A stretch of DNA of 64,000 nt from Anaerovirgula multivorans. Lineage in GTDB: Bacteria > Bacillota > Clostridia > Peptostreptococcales > Natronincolaceae. Of this stretch, positions 26,729 through 34,673 are shown in pieces. A program made the translations under genes and the position numbers. The stretch spans positions 1-64,000 of the forward strand of contig NZ_FZOJ01000016.1 of the NCBI RefSeq assembly GCF_900188145.1, in the 5' to 3' direction. Position 1 is the first letter of the stretch. Each line of letters opens with the position of its first letter. The notes below the pieces were generated by a model that did no database searches, was not told where the DNA came from, and was given only the letters and a program-made list of their open reading frames with translations.

Positions 26729-28495
26729 CTATAGATAATCCACTAAATCATAAAATTTTATTTTGTAGTAAAGAGTACTTCTGGGAATATTAAGGAGTTT
26801 TGCAGCTTGAGCTTTATTCCCCTCAGCAGTTTCCATTGCCCTTTTTATAGTATCTATCTCAATCCTTTTTATATTCTCCTGCAAATCATAAGGTACTTCC
26901 ATTTCTTCATGATGCGCCAGCCTTCCTAGTAGATGCTCTGGGAGACTTTCTACCTTTATTTCTCCTTCTTTTGAAAAAACCACTAAATGCTCCACAGTGT
27001 TTTTTAACTCTCGAACATTTCCTGGCCAGTGGTGATTCATTAGAACTTGAAATACCTCTGGAGTGATCCGTGGTGTGAAAATATTGTTTTCTTTGCAGAA
27101 TTCCTCCATAAAATGTTTAACAAACATAGGTATATCTTCTTTCCGATCCTTTAAGTTAGGAATTTCCAGACTTACTACATTTAATCTATAGTATAAGTCT
27201 TCTCGAAACTTGCCTTCCTTTACCATAGCTTTTAAATCTCTATGGGTAGCAGAAATAATTCTTACATCAATATCAATAGCTTTATCTCCTCCTACCCTAA
27301 CTACTTGGCGTTCCTGTAGTACTCTTAATAACTTTGCCTGCATATAAAGGGGCATATCTCCGATTTCATCTAAAAAGAGGGTACCTTTATTGGCCAATTC
27401 TATTTTGCCTATTTTCCCCTTGTTTAAGGCGCCTGTAAAGGCTCCTCCTTCATATCCAAACATTTCACTTTCAAAAAGATTTTCCGGTATGGCGCTGCAA
27501 TTGATAGCTATAAAAGGCCCCTTTCTACCACTGGCTTGGTGAATAGCCCTTGCAAAAACTTCCTTCCCTGTCCCACTTTCTCCTCTAATTAATACGCTGC
27601 TGGTAGTAGATGCCACCTGCATAGCACGATCAATTTTTTCTTTAATAGCATCACTTTTTCCCAAGGCTTGTCCAAAGGAATATTTGTCTTCACTTATTTT
27701 ATTTACCTCCATTTGAAGATAATCCAATTTTTCCTTCGTAGCCTCTAATTCAAGAGATAAGTTCCTTACCTCAGTAATATCTCTATCGGTAGATACAGCT
27801 CCTATCAGTTCTCCATTGCTAAAAAGAGGCATAGCGCTGATATTTACATAGTTTCCCTCTCTAGGACTGTGAAGAACATTTTCTATTGGTTTTTTCCCCT
27901 CTAATACCTTCAGTAAAAGTCCCGTTGGAAATAGCTCCTCTAGCTTTTTCCCTACGATCTCTTCTTCCTTCACTCCGTAAAGTTTTTCTGCTTTACCACA
28001 CCACAAAACAACAACCCCATCCTTGTTCACAACACATACTGCTTCATGGAGATTATCTAAAATATGTCTGAAGGTTTGCATGGTGTCATCAATTCTACCG
28101 TATACCTCGTTTAAAATCTCTCTTACGCGAATAATGCCTACTAGCCTATTGTTTACAACTACAGGCAATCTTCCTATACCCTTCTGCTGCATAATGTTTC
28201 TAGCCTCAATAGCCTTGGCATTTCCATCAATGACAATAACATCCTTCATAGCATATTTCGTGATTTTATCGTCAAAGCTATTGCCCTTAGGTATGTCCTT
28301 CATCGCTCTCATCATATCCATAAAACTCATAATACCAACAATGTTTTCTTCTTTATCTACTATAATTAAGTCCTCAACATTTTTATCCAACATTTGTTTT
28401 ATGGCATTCCTCATATTCATATCACCAGGAATTTTCAACAAATTAGTATTCATAATATCTAATACAGTGTAATTATCTAATCTACTATAAAACAT
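26729..28495 (-). CDS. prdR: Proline reductase activator PrdR
   Basis: A 588-residue sigma-54 activator: CBS pair in the first 125 residues, PAS domain at about 140-245, AAA+ domain with GESGTGKE and GAFTGA, and a Fis-type helix-turn-helix at the end ([20 protein letters not shown]). In Clostridioides difficile the homologue switches on the prd genes when proline is present. Here it lies directly upstream of the prd operon, whose promoter is a textbook -24/-12 element. AAGGAGGG precedes the ATG. It is divergent from the rubredoxin gene, sharing a 180-bp intergenic region. A full-length paralogue is at 11239-13008. Confidence 0.93.
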   Translation of the reverse strand: MFYSRLDNYTVLDIMNTNLLKIPGDMNMRNAIKQMLDKNVEDLIIVDKEENIVGIMSFMDMMRAMKDIPKGNSFDDKITKYAMKDVIVIDGNAKAIEARNIMQQKGIGRLPVVVNNRLVGIIRVREILNEVYGRIDDTMQTFRHILDNLHEAVCVVNKDGVVVLWCGKAEKLYGVKEEEIVGKKLEELFPTGLLLKVLEGKKPIENVLHSPREGNYVNISAMPLFSNGELIGAVSTDRDITEVRNLSLELEATKEKLDYLQMEVNKISEDKYSFGQALGKSDAIKEKIDRAMQVASTTSSVLIRGESGTGKEVFARAIHQASGRKGPFIAINCSAIPENLFESEMFGYEGGAFTGALNKGKIGKIELANKGTLFLDEIGDMPLYMQAKLLRVLQERQVVRVGGDKAIDIDVRIISATHRDLKAMVKEGKFREDLYYRLNVVSLEIPNLKDRKEDIPMFVKHFMEEFCKENNIFTPRITPEVFQVLMNHHWPGNVRELKNTVEHLVVFSKEGEIKVESLPEHLLGRLAHHEEMEVPYDLQENIKRIEIDTIKRAMETAEGNKAQAAKLLNIPRSTLYYKIKFYDLVDYL

Positions 28496-28539
28496 AGCAC
28501 CCTCCTTCTAAAGTAACCATTAATTCATTTATTTCTTTC

Positions 28540-28614
28540 ATTATATAAGATTTTTAAAAAATTACAAAGTGTAATGATTTTTTGTGTTTATGTTTGTTTT
28601 TAAGGGGGTATAAT
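28540..28614. promoter_or_regulatory. Divergent promoter region of prdR and rubredoxin
   Basis: A minus-strand TATAAT at 28540-28545 faces prdR and a plus-strand TATAAT at 28609-28614 faces rubredoxin. Between them ATTAC-AAAGT-GTAAT (28561-28575) is a small palindrome that could be an operator. The -35 boxes are weak. Confidence 0.45.
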
Positions 28615-28675
28615 CTTAGTGGAGTTACATAAAATATATTATTAAAAATTGTTTTTTGAGAGGAGATAAGAAAAT

Positions 28676-28837
28676 ATGCAAAAGTACGTATGTGTACCAT
28701 GTGGCTATGTTTATGATCCAGAGGTAGGAGATCCAGATTCAGGTGTAGCACCCGGAACATCCTTTGAAGATATTCCAGATGATTGGGTTTGTCCAGTCTG
28801 CGGTGTTGGCAAGGATATGTTCGAACCTGAAGAATAA
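28676..28837 (+). CDS. Rubredoxin
   Basis: A 53-residue rubredoxin, a one-electron carrier with a single iron held by four cysteines. Both CxxCG motifs are present: [11 protein letters not shown] and [15 protein letters not shown], and the aromatic/proline core ([22 protein letters not shown]) is typical. GAGAGGAG precedes the ATG. It usually serves in oxygen or peroxide detoxification or as an electron carrier in anaerobes. It is a stand-alone gene with its own terminator, divergent from prdR. A near-identical but broken copy lies at 39209-39367. Confidence 0.95.
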   Translation: MQKYVCVPCGYVYDPEVGDPDSGVAPGTSFEDIPDDWVCPVCGVGKDMFEPEE

Positions 28838-28863
28838 GCAGACTAAAATATATATTGAAACTC

Positions 28864-28890
28864 AAAAGCCACGATTGTGGCTTTTTTTTT
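28864..28890 (+). terminator. Rubredoxin terminator
   Basis: AAGCCAC, GATT, GTGGCTT followed by a long T-run, 27 nt after the stop codon. Confidence 0.92.
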
Positions 28891-28892
28891 AT

Positions 28893-28953
28893 AACCAATA
28901 GGAAATTATAAACTTTACTTAATTGTCGATAAGTATAATTTCCGTTATTGGTT
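28893..28953. repeat. Short inverted-repeat element (AACCAATA family), copy 1
   Basis: Arms AACCAATAGGAAATTATA and TATAATTTCCGTTATTGGTT around a 20-bp middle. The same arms recur at 53568-53610. The element is absent from the duplicated rubredoxin region at 39.4 kb. Confidence 0.65.
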
Positions 28954-28955
28954 TC

Positions 28956-28996
28956 AAAAAAGTCGTCCTTTAAATCTTCCAAAAGAAGACTTTTTT
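28956..28996. terminator. Bidirectional hairpin between rubredoxin and the transposase remnant
   Basis: AAAAAAGTCGTC and GAAGACTTTTTT pair with one mismatch and leave T-runs on both strands. Confidence 0.6.
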
Positions 28997-29036
28997 ATTA
29001 TATAGAATATAGAAAAATATTTTGTTTTCTATATAA

Positions 29037-29310
29037 AAATGTTGTCAAACAATCCCCTGTTGATACCTGTTAATCTTTCAATCTATCTTATTGATAGACT
29101 ATATTTTTCTTTTAGTTCTTTAAGATATCTATTTCTTATTGAAATATCAAAAGTTTGCAGCTGGGTTGCATTATTCACGTTACATACTTTTTTAATATAC
29201 GTGATTTCCCATAAGACAATATGCATATATCTCATATCCGTTCTTATCTTTATATTGTTCTAACGTTTGTAAAAACTTTTGGATTTTGTCTTTTGTTGGA
29301 ACATTCATTT
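29037..29310 (-). pseudogene. Remnant of a REP-associated (IS200-like Y1) transposase
   Basis: Two pieces of a tyrosine (HUH) transposase can be read on the minus strand. From the ATG at 29300, MNVPTKDKIQKF, EQYKDKNGYEIYAYCLMGNH is the part leading to the HUH motif, but it breaks off at NHVY then a stop. A second piece, IRNRYLKELKEKYSLSIR, stop, IERLTGINRG, is the C-terminal helix-turn-helix of the same family. The middle with the catalytic tyrosine is deleted and there is an internal stop, so the gene is dead. A plus-strand frame over the same bases is an antisense by-product. Confidence 0.7.
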
Positions 29311-29323
29311 TTAAATTTAATCA

Positions 29324-31192
29324 TCAGCTATAGACAGGCAATAATCTCTCCTGCATTGCCTTTTCAGTAATATGAATACCTATAGTAGTCCCTGAAGGTA
29401 TATCTTTACTAGAAGAAATCGTCATATAATAATTCTCTCCATACATTAGTTTTAAACGAGAATCAACATTTTTCATTCCATATCCCATGGTTGATACAAC
29501 ATCATCCTGCCAGATATCTTTATTTAGCAATTTCAATTGACCCTCAACATCCTCGGTGGACATGCCAACACCATTATCGGCAATCTTCAAAACTACCAAT
29601 TCATTTTCTTTGATACCGCTAATGCTGATACTTCCCTTTGTACGTAAACCTCTCATGCCATGAATAATTGTATTTTCAACAAGAGGTTGTAGTAATAGTT
29701 TTCCTATAGGATACTCTGTAATTTCTGGATCAAGGGTAATCGTATACTCAAATCGCTCTTCAAACCTTATTTTTTGAATATCTAAATAATTACGGACCAT
29801 TTCAAACTCTTCCTGTAAAGTGATAACTTCCTTTCCTTTACTAAGAATAATACGAAAAAGTTTAGCCAAACCGTTCACCATTTGGCTTATCTCCCTTTGA
29901 TTATTTTCCAAAGCTAACCAATTAATGGAATCTAGCGTATTGTATAAAAAATGTGGATTCATTTGATAATCCAGAACTCTTAACTCAAAGACTCGTTTTT
30001 GTCGTTGTTCTTGTTTTACATCCTCTATCAATTCTTCTATATGACTTGCCATATCATTGAAAGTACTTCCTATCATCTGAATTTCGTCGTTTCCCTTCAG
30101 TGGAATACGGGTTTTCCATTCTTTTAAACCCAAATTTCTAATGGCTTTTTCTAACATTCTCAAACGCTCTGTAATAGACCTTGTTCCTTTAATAGAAATA
30201 AAGAAGGCTAGGAATAAAAAGAAGGCATACCCTAAATAAAGTTTTTGCCGGAATTCCGAGAATTGTTGCACAATAAAATCTTCATCTACTCCAGAAACTA
30301 CATAATTTCCTTCTTCTGTTTGAGATAAATTTATATGCCATGGACGTCCTTTCCAATCTATTGAATCAAATCCCACTTGTACATCGTTAAACAAGGGCCC
30401 ATTTCCACCTATAATTTCTTTTCCATCGTAAATCATCCATCTATTACCTGCTTCATTAACAAGCCCAAAAATCATTGAGTCATAGTAATTATAGGTTTTA
30501 AAAGAGTCCCTAACCGCCTCTAATGATAGATTTACAACAATATACCCTATGACTTCCTGTGGCTGGTTAATACCATATATTTTTCGTACCAAGGTAATCA
30601 TATCTCGGTTCTTGGTTAAGACGTCATTAACACTCCAAGCAAAACCAGAATTTTGAGACTCCTCTATTTCCTTTATTATCAATGAATGTTTTAGATCAGA
30701 GGTAGTAATTTCATAATTGTAGGTTGTAGACCTGCTTAAGTAAATTTCTTTTTCCTTACTAATTACTGCAATGGAAAAAACATCCCATAGAATTCTGTAA
30801 TGAGATAAAATTTCTTCCATTGTGCGTTGATTGACATATATATCATGATTTAATTCTTCTTTAACCCAGATGTTGTATGGATATCCAGTCATTAATGTAG
30901 GATATTTCCCAGTTAAAACACGCTGCACATTAGGATTTACCATGATTTCATTTGTCAAGCTGCCAATATTATTAAATAAACCACTCATTTCACGGGAAAC
31001 AGCATGGTTCAAAACATATAATATGTTATCTGTTTCTAGAGATTTTTGTTGCAGGTGCTGATTCATAAGTTGATTAATAATGAGTAAAAAGATAATATTC
31101 GGTATAATGATAATCAGCATTAATTTATAAGATATTCGCTTGCTTAACTTTTGATAACAAACAGTAAGTCTTTGTTTTATCCAGTTTAACAT
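29324..31192 (-). CDS. Sensor histidine kinase, LytS/YesM family
   Basis: A 622-residue membrane kinase. A first span lies near residues 23-43, an extracellular sensor region of about 280 residues follows, then a second span near 330 and a HAMP domain. The kinase core has the family's QMNPHFLYNTLDSINWLA phospho-acceptor motif and an HATPase domain (LLLQPLVENTIIHG, DNGVGM, GYGMKNVDSRL). It pairs with the AraC-type regulator encoded 8 nt upstream and with a solute-binding lipoprotein, a set known from carbohydrate sensing (YesM/YesN-type). The signal is not known. Confidence 0.92.
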   Translation of the reverse strand: MLNWIKQRLTVCYQKLSKRISYKLMLIIIIPNIIFLLIINQLMNQHLQQKSLETDNILYVLNHAVSREMSGLFNNIGSLTNEIMVNPNVQRVLTGKYPTLMTGYPYNIWVKEELNHDIYVNQRTMEEILSHYRILWDVFSIAVISKEKEIYLSRSTTYNYEITTSDLKHSLIIKEIEESQNSGFAWSVNDVLTKNRDMITLVRKIYGINQPQEVIGYIVVNLSLEAVRDSFKTYNYYDSMIFGLVNEAGNRWMIYDGKEIIGGNGPLFNDVQVGFDSIDWKGRPWHINLSQTEEGNYVVSGVDEDFIVQQFSEFRQKLYLGYAFFLFLAFFISIKGTRSITERLRMLEKAIRNLGLKEWKTRIPLKGNDEIQMIGSTFNDMASHIEELIEDVKQEQRQKRVFELRVLDYQMNPHFLYNTLDSINWLALENNQREISQMVNGLAKLFRIILSKGKEVITLQEEFEMVRNYLDIQKIRFEERFEYTITLDPEITEYPIGKLLLQPLVENTIIHGMRGLRTKGSISISGIKENELVVLKIADNGVGMSTEDVEGQLKLLNKDIWQDDVVSTMGYGMKNVDSRLKLMYGENYYMTISSSKDIPSGTTIGIHITEKAMQERLLPVYS

Positions 31193-31199
31193 CTTTTCC

Positions 31200-31961
31200 T
31201 CACAACGCTTCCCTATATTTTGAAGGATTCATTCCTACCCACTTTTTGAAGTAGGAGCTAAAGTACAAGGGATTTTCATAACCAACAATTTTAGCAACCT
31301 CTGAAATCTTGATATCTGATTGTCTCAAAAGTTCTTTAGCCTTATCCATTCGAATTTGAGTTAAAAATTGCATACAGGGAATACTCTTTCGTTTAGTGAA
31401 TAGTTGCGTTAAGTAATTTGGATGTACTGATACTACTTCAGCAAGTTCCTGTAAAGAGAGTGATGAATTTTTATAATTTTCGTATATGTATTGAATTACC
31501 TTTTCTACTACATCCTCTGAATTAACGGAAAAATCCTTCGTTAAATTTTGTTCTTTTTTTAGAAGATAATTATTACATGACTTCTCACACATTACTTCTG
31601 CTTTAATTTTTTCTAAAATCGCTAATAACGCTTCCGATTCAACGGGTTTTGTAATGTATTGACACACCTTCAGTTCGATGGCCCTTCTAGCTAATTGAAA
31701 ATCCTCATGGCCAGACAGGATAGCACACTTTATTTGAGGATAAAGATTATTGACTCTTTTTATTAATTCCATCCCATCCATATACTGCATAAAAATATCT
31801 GTTATAAGTAAATCTGGCAATTCAACAGCTTCATGAAGCCATGAAAGGGCAGTTTCTCCATCATCCGCTATACCTATCACTTGAAAATCATTCCATTCTT
31901 TTATAACAGTTTCCATTCCTTTTCTTATAATTGATTCATCATCAACAATTAAAATTTTCAA
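31200..31961 (-). CDS. Response regulator, YesN-type with AraC helix-turn-helix
   Basis: About 253 residues. The receiver domain starts MKILIVDDES, with the phosphorylatable Asp55 in LLITDIFMQYMDG and Lys in CQYITKPVES. The C-terminal AraC domain has two helix-turn-helix motifs (LSLQELAEVVSVHPNYLTQLF, ISEVAKIVGYENPLYFSSYFKK). AraC-type regulators bind direct repeats next to the -35 box, which is the layout seen at the three promoters at 34.5, 36.6 and 39.1 kb. I prefer the TTG at 31961 (AAAGGGGG upstream). It is co-transcribed with the kinase. Confidence 0.92.
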   Translation of the reverse strand: MKILIVDDESIIRKGMETVIKEWNDFQVIGIADDGETALSWLHEAVELPDLLITDIFMQYMDGMELIKRVNNLYPQIKCAILSGHEDFQLARRAIELKVCQYITKPVESEALLAILEKIKAEVMCEKSCNNYLLKKEQNLTKDFSVNSEDVVEKVIQYIYENYKNSSLSLQELAEVVSVHPNYLTQLFTKRKSIPCMQFLTQIRMDKAKELLRQSDIKISEVAKIVGYENPLYFSSYFKKWVGMNPSKYREAL

Positions 31962-31991
31962 AGTACACAACCCCCTTTTCAATTCCTCTGT

Positions 31992-33218
31992 TTAAAGGAG
32001 CGGCTTGATTTTTATATAGACTTCTTCTACAGCTTCTTCAGGCGACTTATATCCGCTTAATGTTTGCTGCAACATATCTTGAAGGTATAAGGTGATTTCT
32101 GGATAATTTACTCCATAATTATGGGATCTTGAAATTTCTAAGCTATCTACAAAAACCTTCATGTTTTTGTCGCTTTGCCATTCTGCTTCATGAATAAGAT
32201 CCTTTCTAGCAGGCAGACGTCCTGTTCGTAAAAGTAAAGGTTTAAGGTTTTGAGGTTCTTGAGCAAATTTTATAAAGTCCCATGCTGCTTCTTTATTTAA
32301 ACTAGTTGAAGTAATGGCCCAATTTTCTCCTCCAAGACTCGTTGCTTCTTCCTGATTCCTTGGAAGTTTAACAACACCCCAATTGATTTTTGCATTCTCA
32401 TTAAGCAATTTTACCTGCCAACTGGCATTTACCATCATGGCAACCTTGCCATCGTTAAAACGTTCTAACAGAGTTTGTGTATTTTCCATCAAAATTTCTT
32501 TTGGCATATAGCCTTTCTCCAACATATTTTTCCACAACTCTATAGCCTCCACAGTGCCTTTACTATTAAGTCTTCTAATATCAGAGTCACTTTGCCATAT
32601 AAAAGGCATAAAAGTATATATAGATTGTTGGTTTTTTACAGCAGTTACTTGAAACCCAACCACATCAGTTGTTGTTAGTTTTTCAGCTGCATTTGCTAGT
32701 TCATCCCAATTTTCAGGTGGCAGAACCCCAGCAATCTTTAACATATCTTCGTTGTAAAAAAGAGCTAAGTTATGCACCCCCATTGGAAGTCCGAATATTT
32801 TTTCCTCATAAATACAAGTTTCCCAAGGTTCTTTAGAGAACACTTCTGATTGCCCCCAATCCAACACTTCATCAGTAATATCTAAGAGAATCCCCATGGC
32901 TGCAAGGGTTTGATGCAAGAGATCATCAATTAGCAATACATCGGGCATTTCACCTATAGCCGCAGCATAAATTAACTTGTTTTTAATATCTGAGAAGGGA
33001 ACAAATTTACGGTCTATCTTAACATTGGGATAAACATTTTCATAGGATTTTATTAATTCAGTGGTATCACTTCCTTCAATAAGATAATCCCACATGGTAA
33101 TTGTGATTTTTTCATCAGTGGCTTCTTTAATAATTCCACTCTCCTTCTGAAGTCTATTACATCCCGTAATAACTAAAAACATAATAAAGATTCCAACCAT
33201 TGTAATTTTTTTGTTCAT
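31992..33218 (-). CDS. Extracellular solute-binding lipoprotein of ABC sugar type, no permease
   Basis: A 408-residue lipoprotein: signal sequence ending in the lipobox VITGC (Cys20), then a bacterial extracellular solute-binding family 1 fold (ITMWDYLIEGS near 50, LPMGVHNLALFYNEDML, LGGENWAITSTSLNKEAAWDFI). These proteins usually feed an ABC permease, but no permease or ATPase gene lies nearby. Set directly upstream of the YesM/YesN-like pair, it is better read as a binding partner that reports a ligand to the kinase, as in known three-component sensing systems. Ligand unknown. Confidence 0.85.
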   Translation of the reverse strand: MNKKITMVGIFIMFLVITGCNRLQKESGIIKEATDEKITITMWDYLIEGSDTTELIKSYENVYPNVKIDRKFVPFSDIKNKLIYAAAIGEMPDVLLIDDLLHQTLAAMGILLDITDEVLDWGQSEVFSKEPWETCIYEEKIFGLPMGVHNLALFYNEDMLKIAGVLPPENWDELANAAEKLTTTDVVGFQVTAVKNQQSIYTFMPFIWQSDSDIRRLNSKGTVEAIELWKNMLEKGYMPKEILMENTQTLLERFNDGKVAMMVNASWQVKLLNENAKINWGVVKLPRNQEEATSLGGENWAITSTSLNKEAAWDFIKFAQEPQNLKPLLLRTGRLPARKDLIHEAEWQSDKNMKVFVDSLEISRSHNYGVNYPEITLYLQDMLQQTLSGYKSPEEAVEEVYIKIKPLL

Positions 33219-33457
33219 ATCTAACCACCTTTTTCCTAGGGAATTAAAGTGGACAAAGTATCATCTTACTGTCCCCAAAATAATACAGATGAATCTGTAG
33301 GCATTAAACTAAAGTATATTTATTATGTTTAGTCCTTAGATTATTACAGTCATTATATCATTTTTGGAGAAAGCACAGTATATTCCTTAAGAAGAATTTT
33401 CTTCTCCCCTTAGAATAGAAGTTATCCAGTAATCTCATTTATCTTTCTCTTTATTAT

Positions 33458-33484
33458 AAAAAAGCCCCACCACAGAGGCAGGGC
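33458..33484 (-). terminator. Terminator of the alpha/beta hydrolase gene
   Basis: GCCCTGCC ... GGTGGGGC followed on the minus strand by TTTTTTA, just after the stop at 33493. Bases 33219-33457 between it and the lipoprotein gene hold only a likely TATAAT box near 33350. Confidence 0.8.
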
Positions 33485-33492
33485 ACTTATTA

Positions 33493-34425
33493 TTACTCTC
33501 CTTTAAGTTCCTTATCAAAGAAATCTTTCGTGATATTCATGATTTTTTCTTGGTTGGTGAATTGTATTGAACTATGAACTCCGCTTATTACCTTATAGAA
33601 GGTAGCATCCACGCCTCCTGCTATCAATGCATCGTAGAAATCTTCTCCTTGTTTAATTGGGATTACAGGATCTTTATCACCATATATCAATAGAAAAGCT
33701 GGATCATCTTCAGTAATATATTTTGTAGGACCTGCAGCAGCTACTTTTTCTTTATTGGCAGGGTCATATACATTTATTCCTAATAATAGTGAAGAGTTAT
33801 CTGTATGAAGTTCACTAGCTTTGGATGGAGGATTAATAGTACCCAAATCAATTGGAGCTGACCATGCTGCAACCGCCTGCACTCTACTTGAGTATCCTTG
33901 CCAATCTCCTTTGTCAAACTCTTCTACATCTCCAGTTGTTCCCAACATAGAAGCTAAGTGTCCTCCTGAAGAATGACCCCATGTCCCAATTCTGTCGGGA
34001 TCGATGTTATATTTTTCAGCATTAGCACGTAAGAATCGAACTGCTGTTTTAGCATCCTCTATTTGAGCTGGGAATTTCTCATTACTACTTGCTCTCCAGT
34101 CAATGAATACAATTACATAACCACTACGGGCTATCTCTGCAAACATAGGTAGATTTACAGAACGATCTGCGTATCTCCATGCATTACCTGTTATGTATAC
34201 TATAGCAGGTAATGGCTCATTACTGGTTGGACGTAAAATATCCATAGATAAATTTGGCTGATTTCCATCTCCAGATTGTGAAAAATTCACATCCTTGATT
34301 AATTTAACATGATAAAGGGTAGTGGGTTCAAGATTCAACTCCATTTTACCCTGGGCAAAAGTTAATTGCGTTAAAAGAAGTACAGTAATTAATGTTAATC
34401 CTAAGATTCGTTTAAACTTGTTCAT
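33493..34425 (-). CDS. Exported alpha/beta hydrolase (esterase/lipase-like)
   Basis: A 310-residue protein with a cleavable signal peptide (MNKFKRILGLTLITVLLLTQ, ending near LTFAQG). The nucleophile elbow is GHSSGGHLASM near residue 148, and GDKDPVIP and SGVHSSIQF supply the Asp and His of the triad. The oxyanion segment reads VYITGNAWRY in place of the common HGGGW. It fits the BD-FAE/esterase group that removes acyl or hydroxycinnamoyl groups from esters. It shares a promoter motif with the flavin reductase and PHB-depolymerase-like genes upstream, so the three are probably induced together. Confidence 0.88.
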   Translation of the reverse strand: MNKFKRILGLTLITVLLLTQLTFAQGKMELNLEPTTLYHVKLIKDVNFSQSGDGNQPNLSMDILRPTSNEPLPAIVYITGNAWRYADRSVNLPMFAEIARSGYVIVFIDWRASSNEKFPAQIEDAKTAVRFLRANAEKYNIDPDRIGTWGHSSGGHLASMLGTTGDVEEFDKGDWQGYSSRVQAVAAWSAPIDLGTINPPSKASELHTDNSSLLLGINVYDPANKEKVAAAGPTKYITEDDPAFLLIYGDKDPVIPIKQGEDFYDALIAGGVDATFYKVISGVHSSIQFTNQEKIMNITKDFFDKELKGE

Positions 34426-34529
34426 AATCTTGCCTCCTCATTTCATATTGATTGCCAACATCTAATTCATCAAGTTAAGATAAAATATGTCACCTCCCAA
34501 TGCAAACGGTTTCTTGATAGCTTATTAGT

Positions 34530-34594
34530 ATTATCTGATAATTCTGTTTCTTTGTAAATCAACAAAGTTAATGACTTTATATTAAGAATCTTAA
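34530..34594 (-). promoter_or_regulatory. Promoter P1 with conserved upstream box (hydrolase gene)
   Basis: Minus strand: TTTACA, 17 bases, GATAAT, preceded by the direct repeat TTAAGATTCTTAA / TTAACTTTGTTGA with a 10-base gap, abutting the -35 box. Near-identical blocks occur at 36634-36698 and 39091-39154. A further shared motif, CGTTTGCA, lies downstream at about 34502. Confidence 0.85.
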
Positions 34595-34619
34595 GGTTTA
34601 TAGTAGTTTTATAGTAAAA

Positions 34620-34663
34620 AACAAACAGAGAGAAAACCTTTATGGTCAATCTCTCTGCTTGTT
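34620..34663 (-). terminator. Terminator of the flavin reductase gene
   Basis: AACAAGCAGAGAGA pairs with TCTCTCTGTTTGTT across a 16-base loop, followed by T residues, within 15 bases of the stop at 34674. Confidence 0.8.
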
Positions 34664-34673
34664 CTTAGTATTA

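Noticed and set aside
28554..28982. Minus-strand open frame of 142 codons over rubredoxin
   Set aside because: It is antisense to the rubredoxin gene and its terminator. The same antisense frame recurs in the 39.2-kb copy only because the DNA is duplicated.
29039..29263. Plus-strand hydrophobic open frame of 74 codons
   Set aside because: It is antisense to the recognisable transposase remnant and has no ribosome site.
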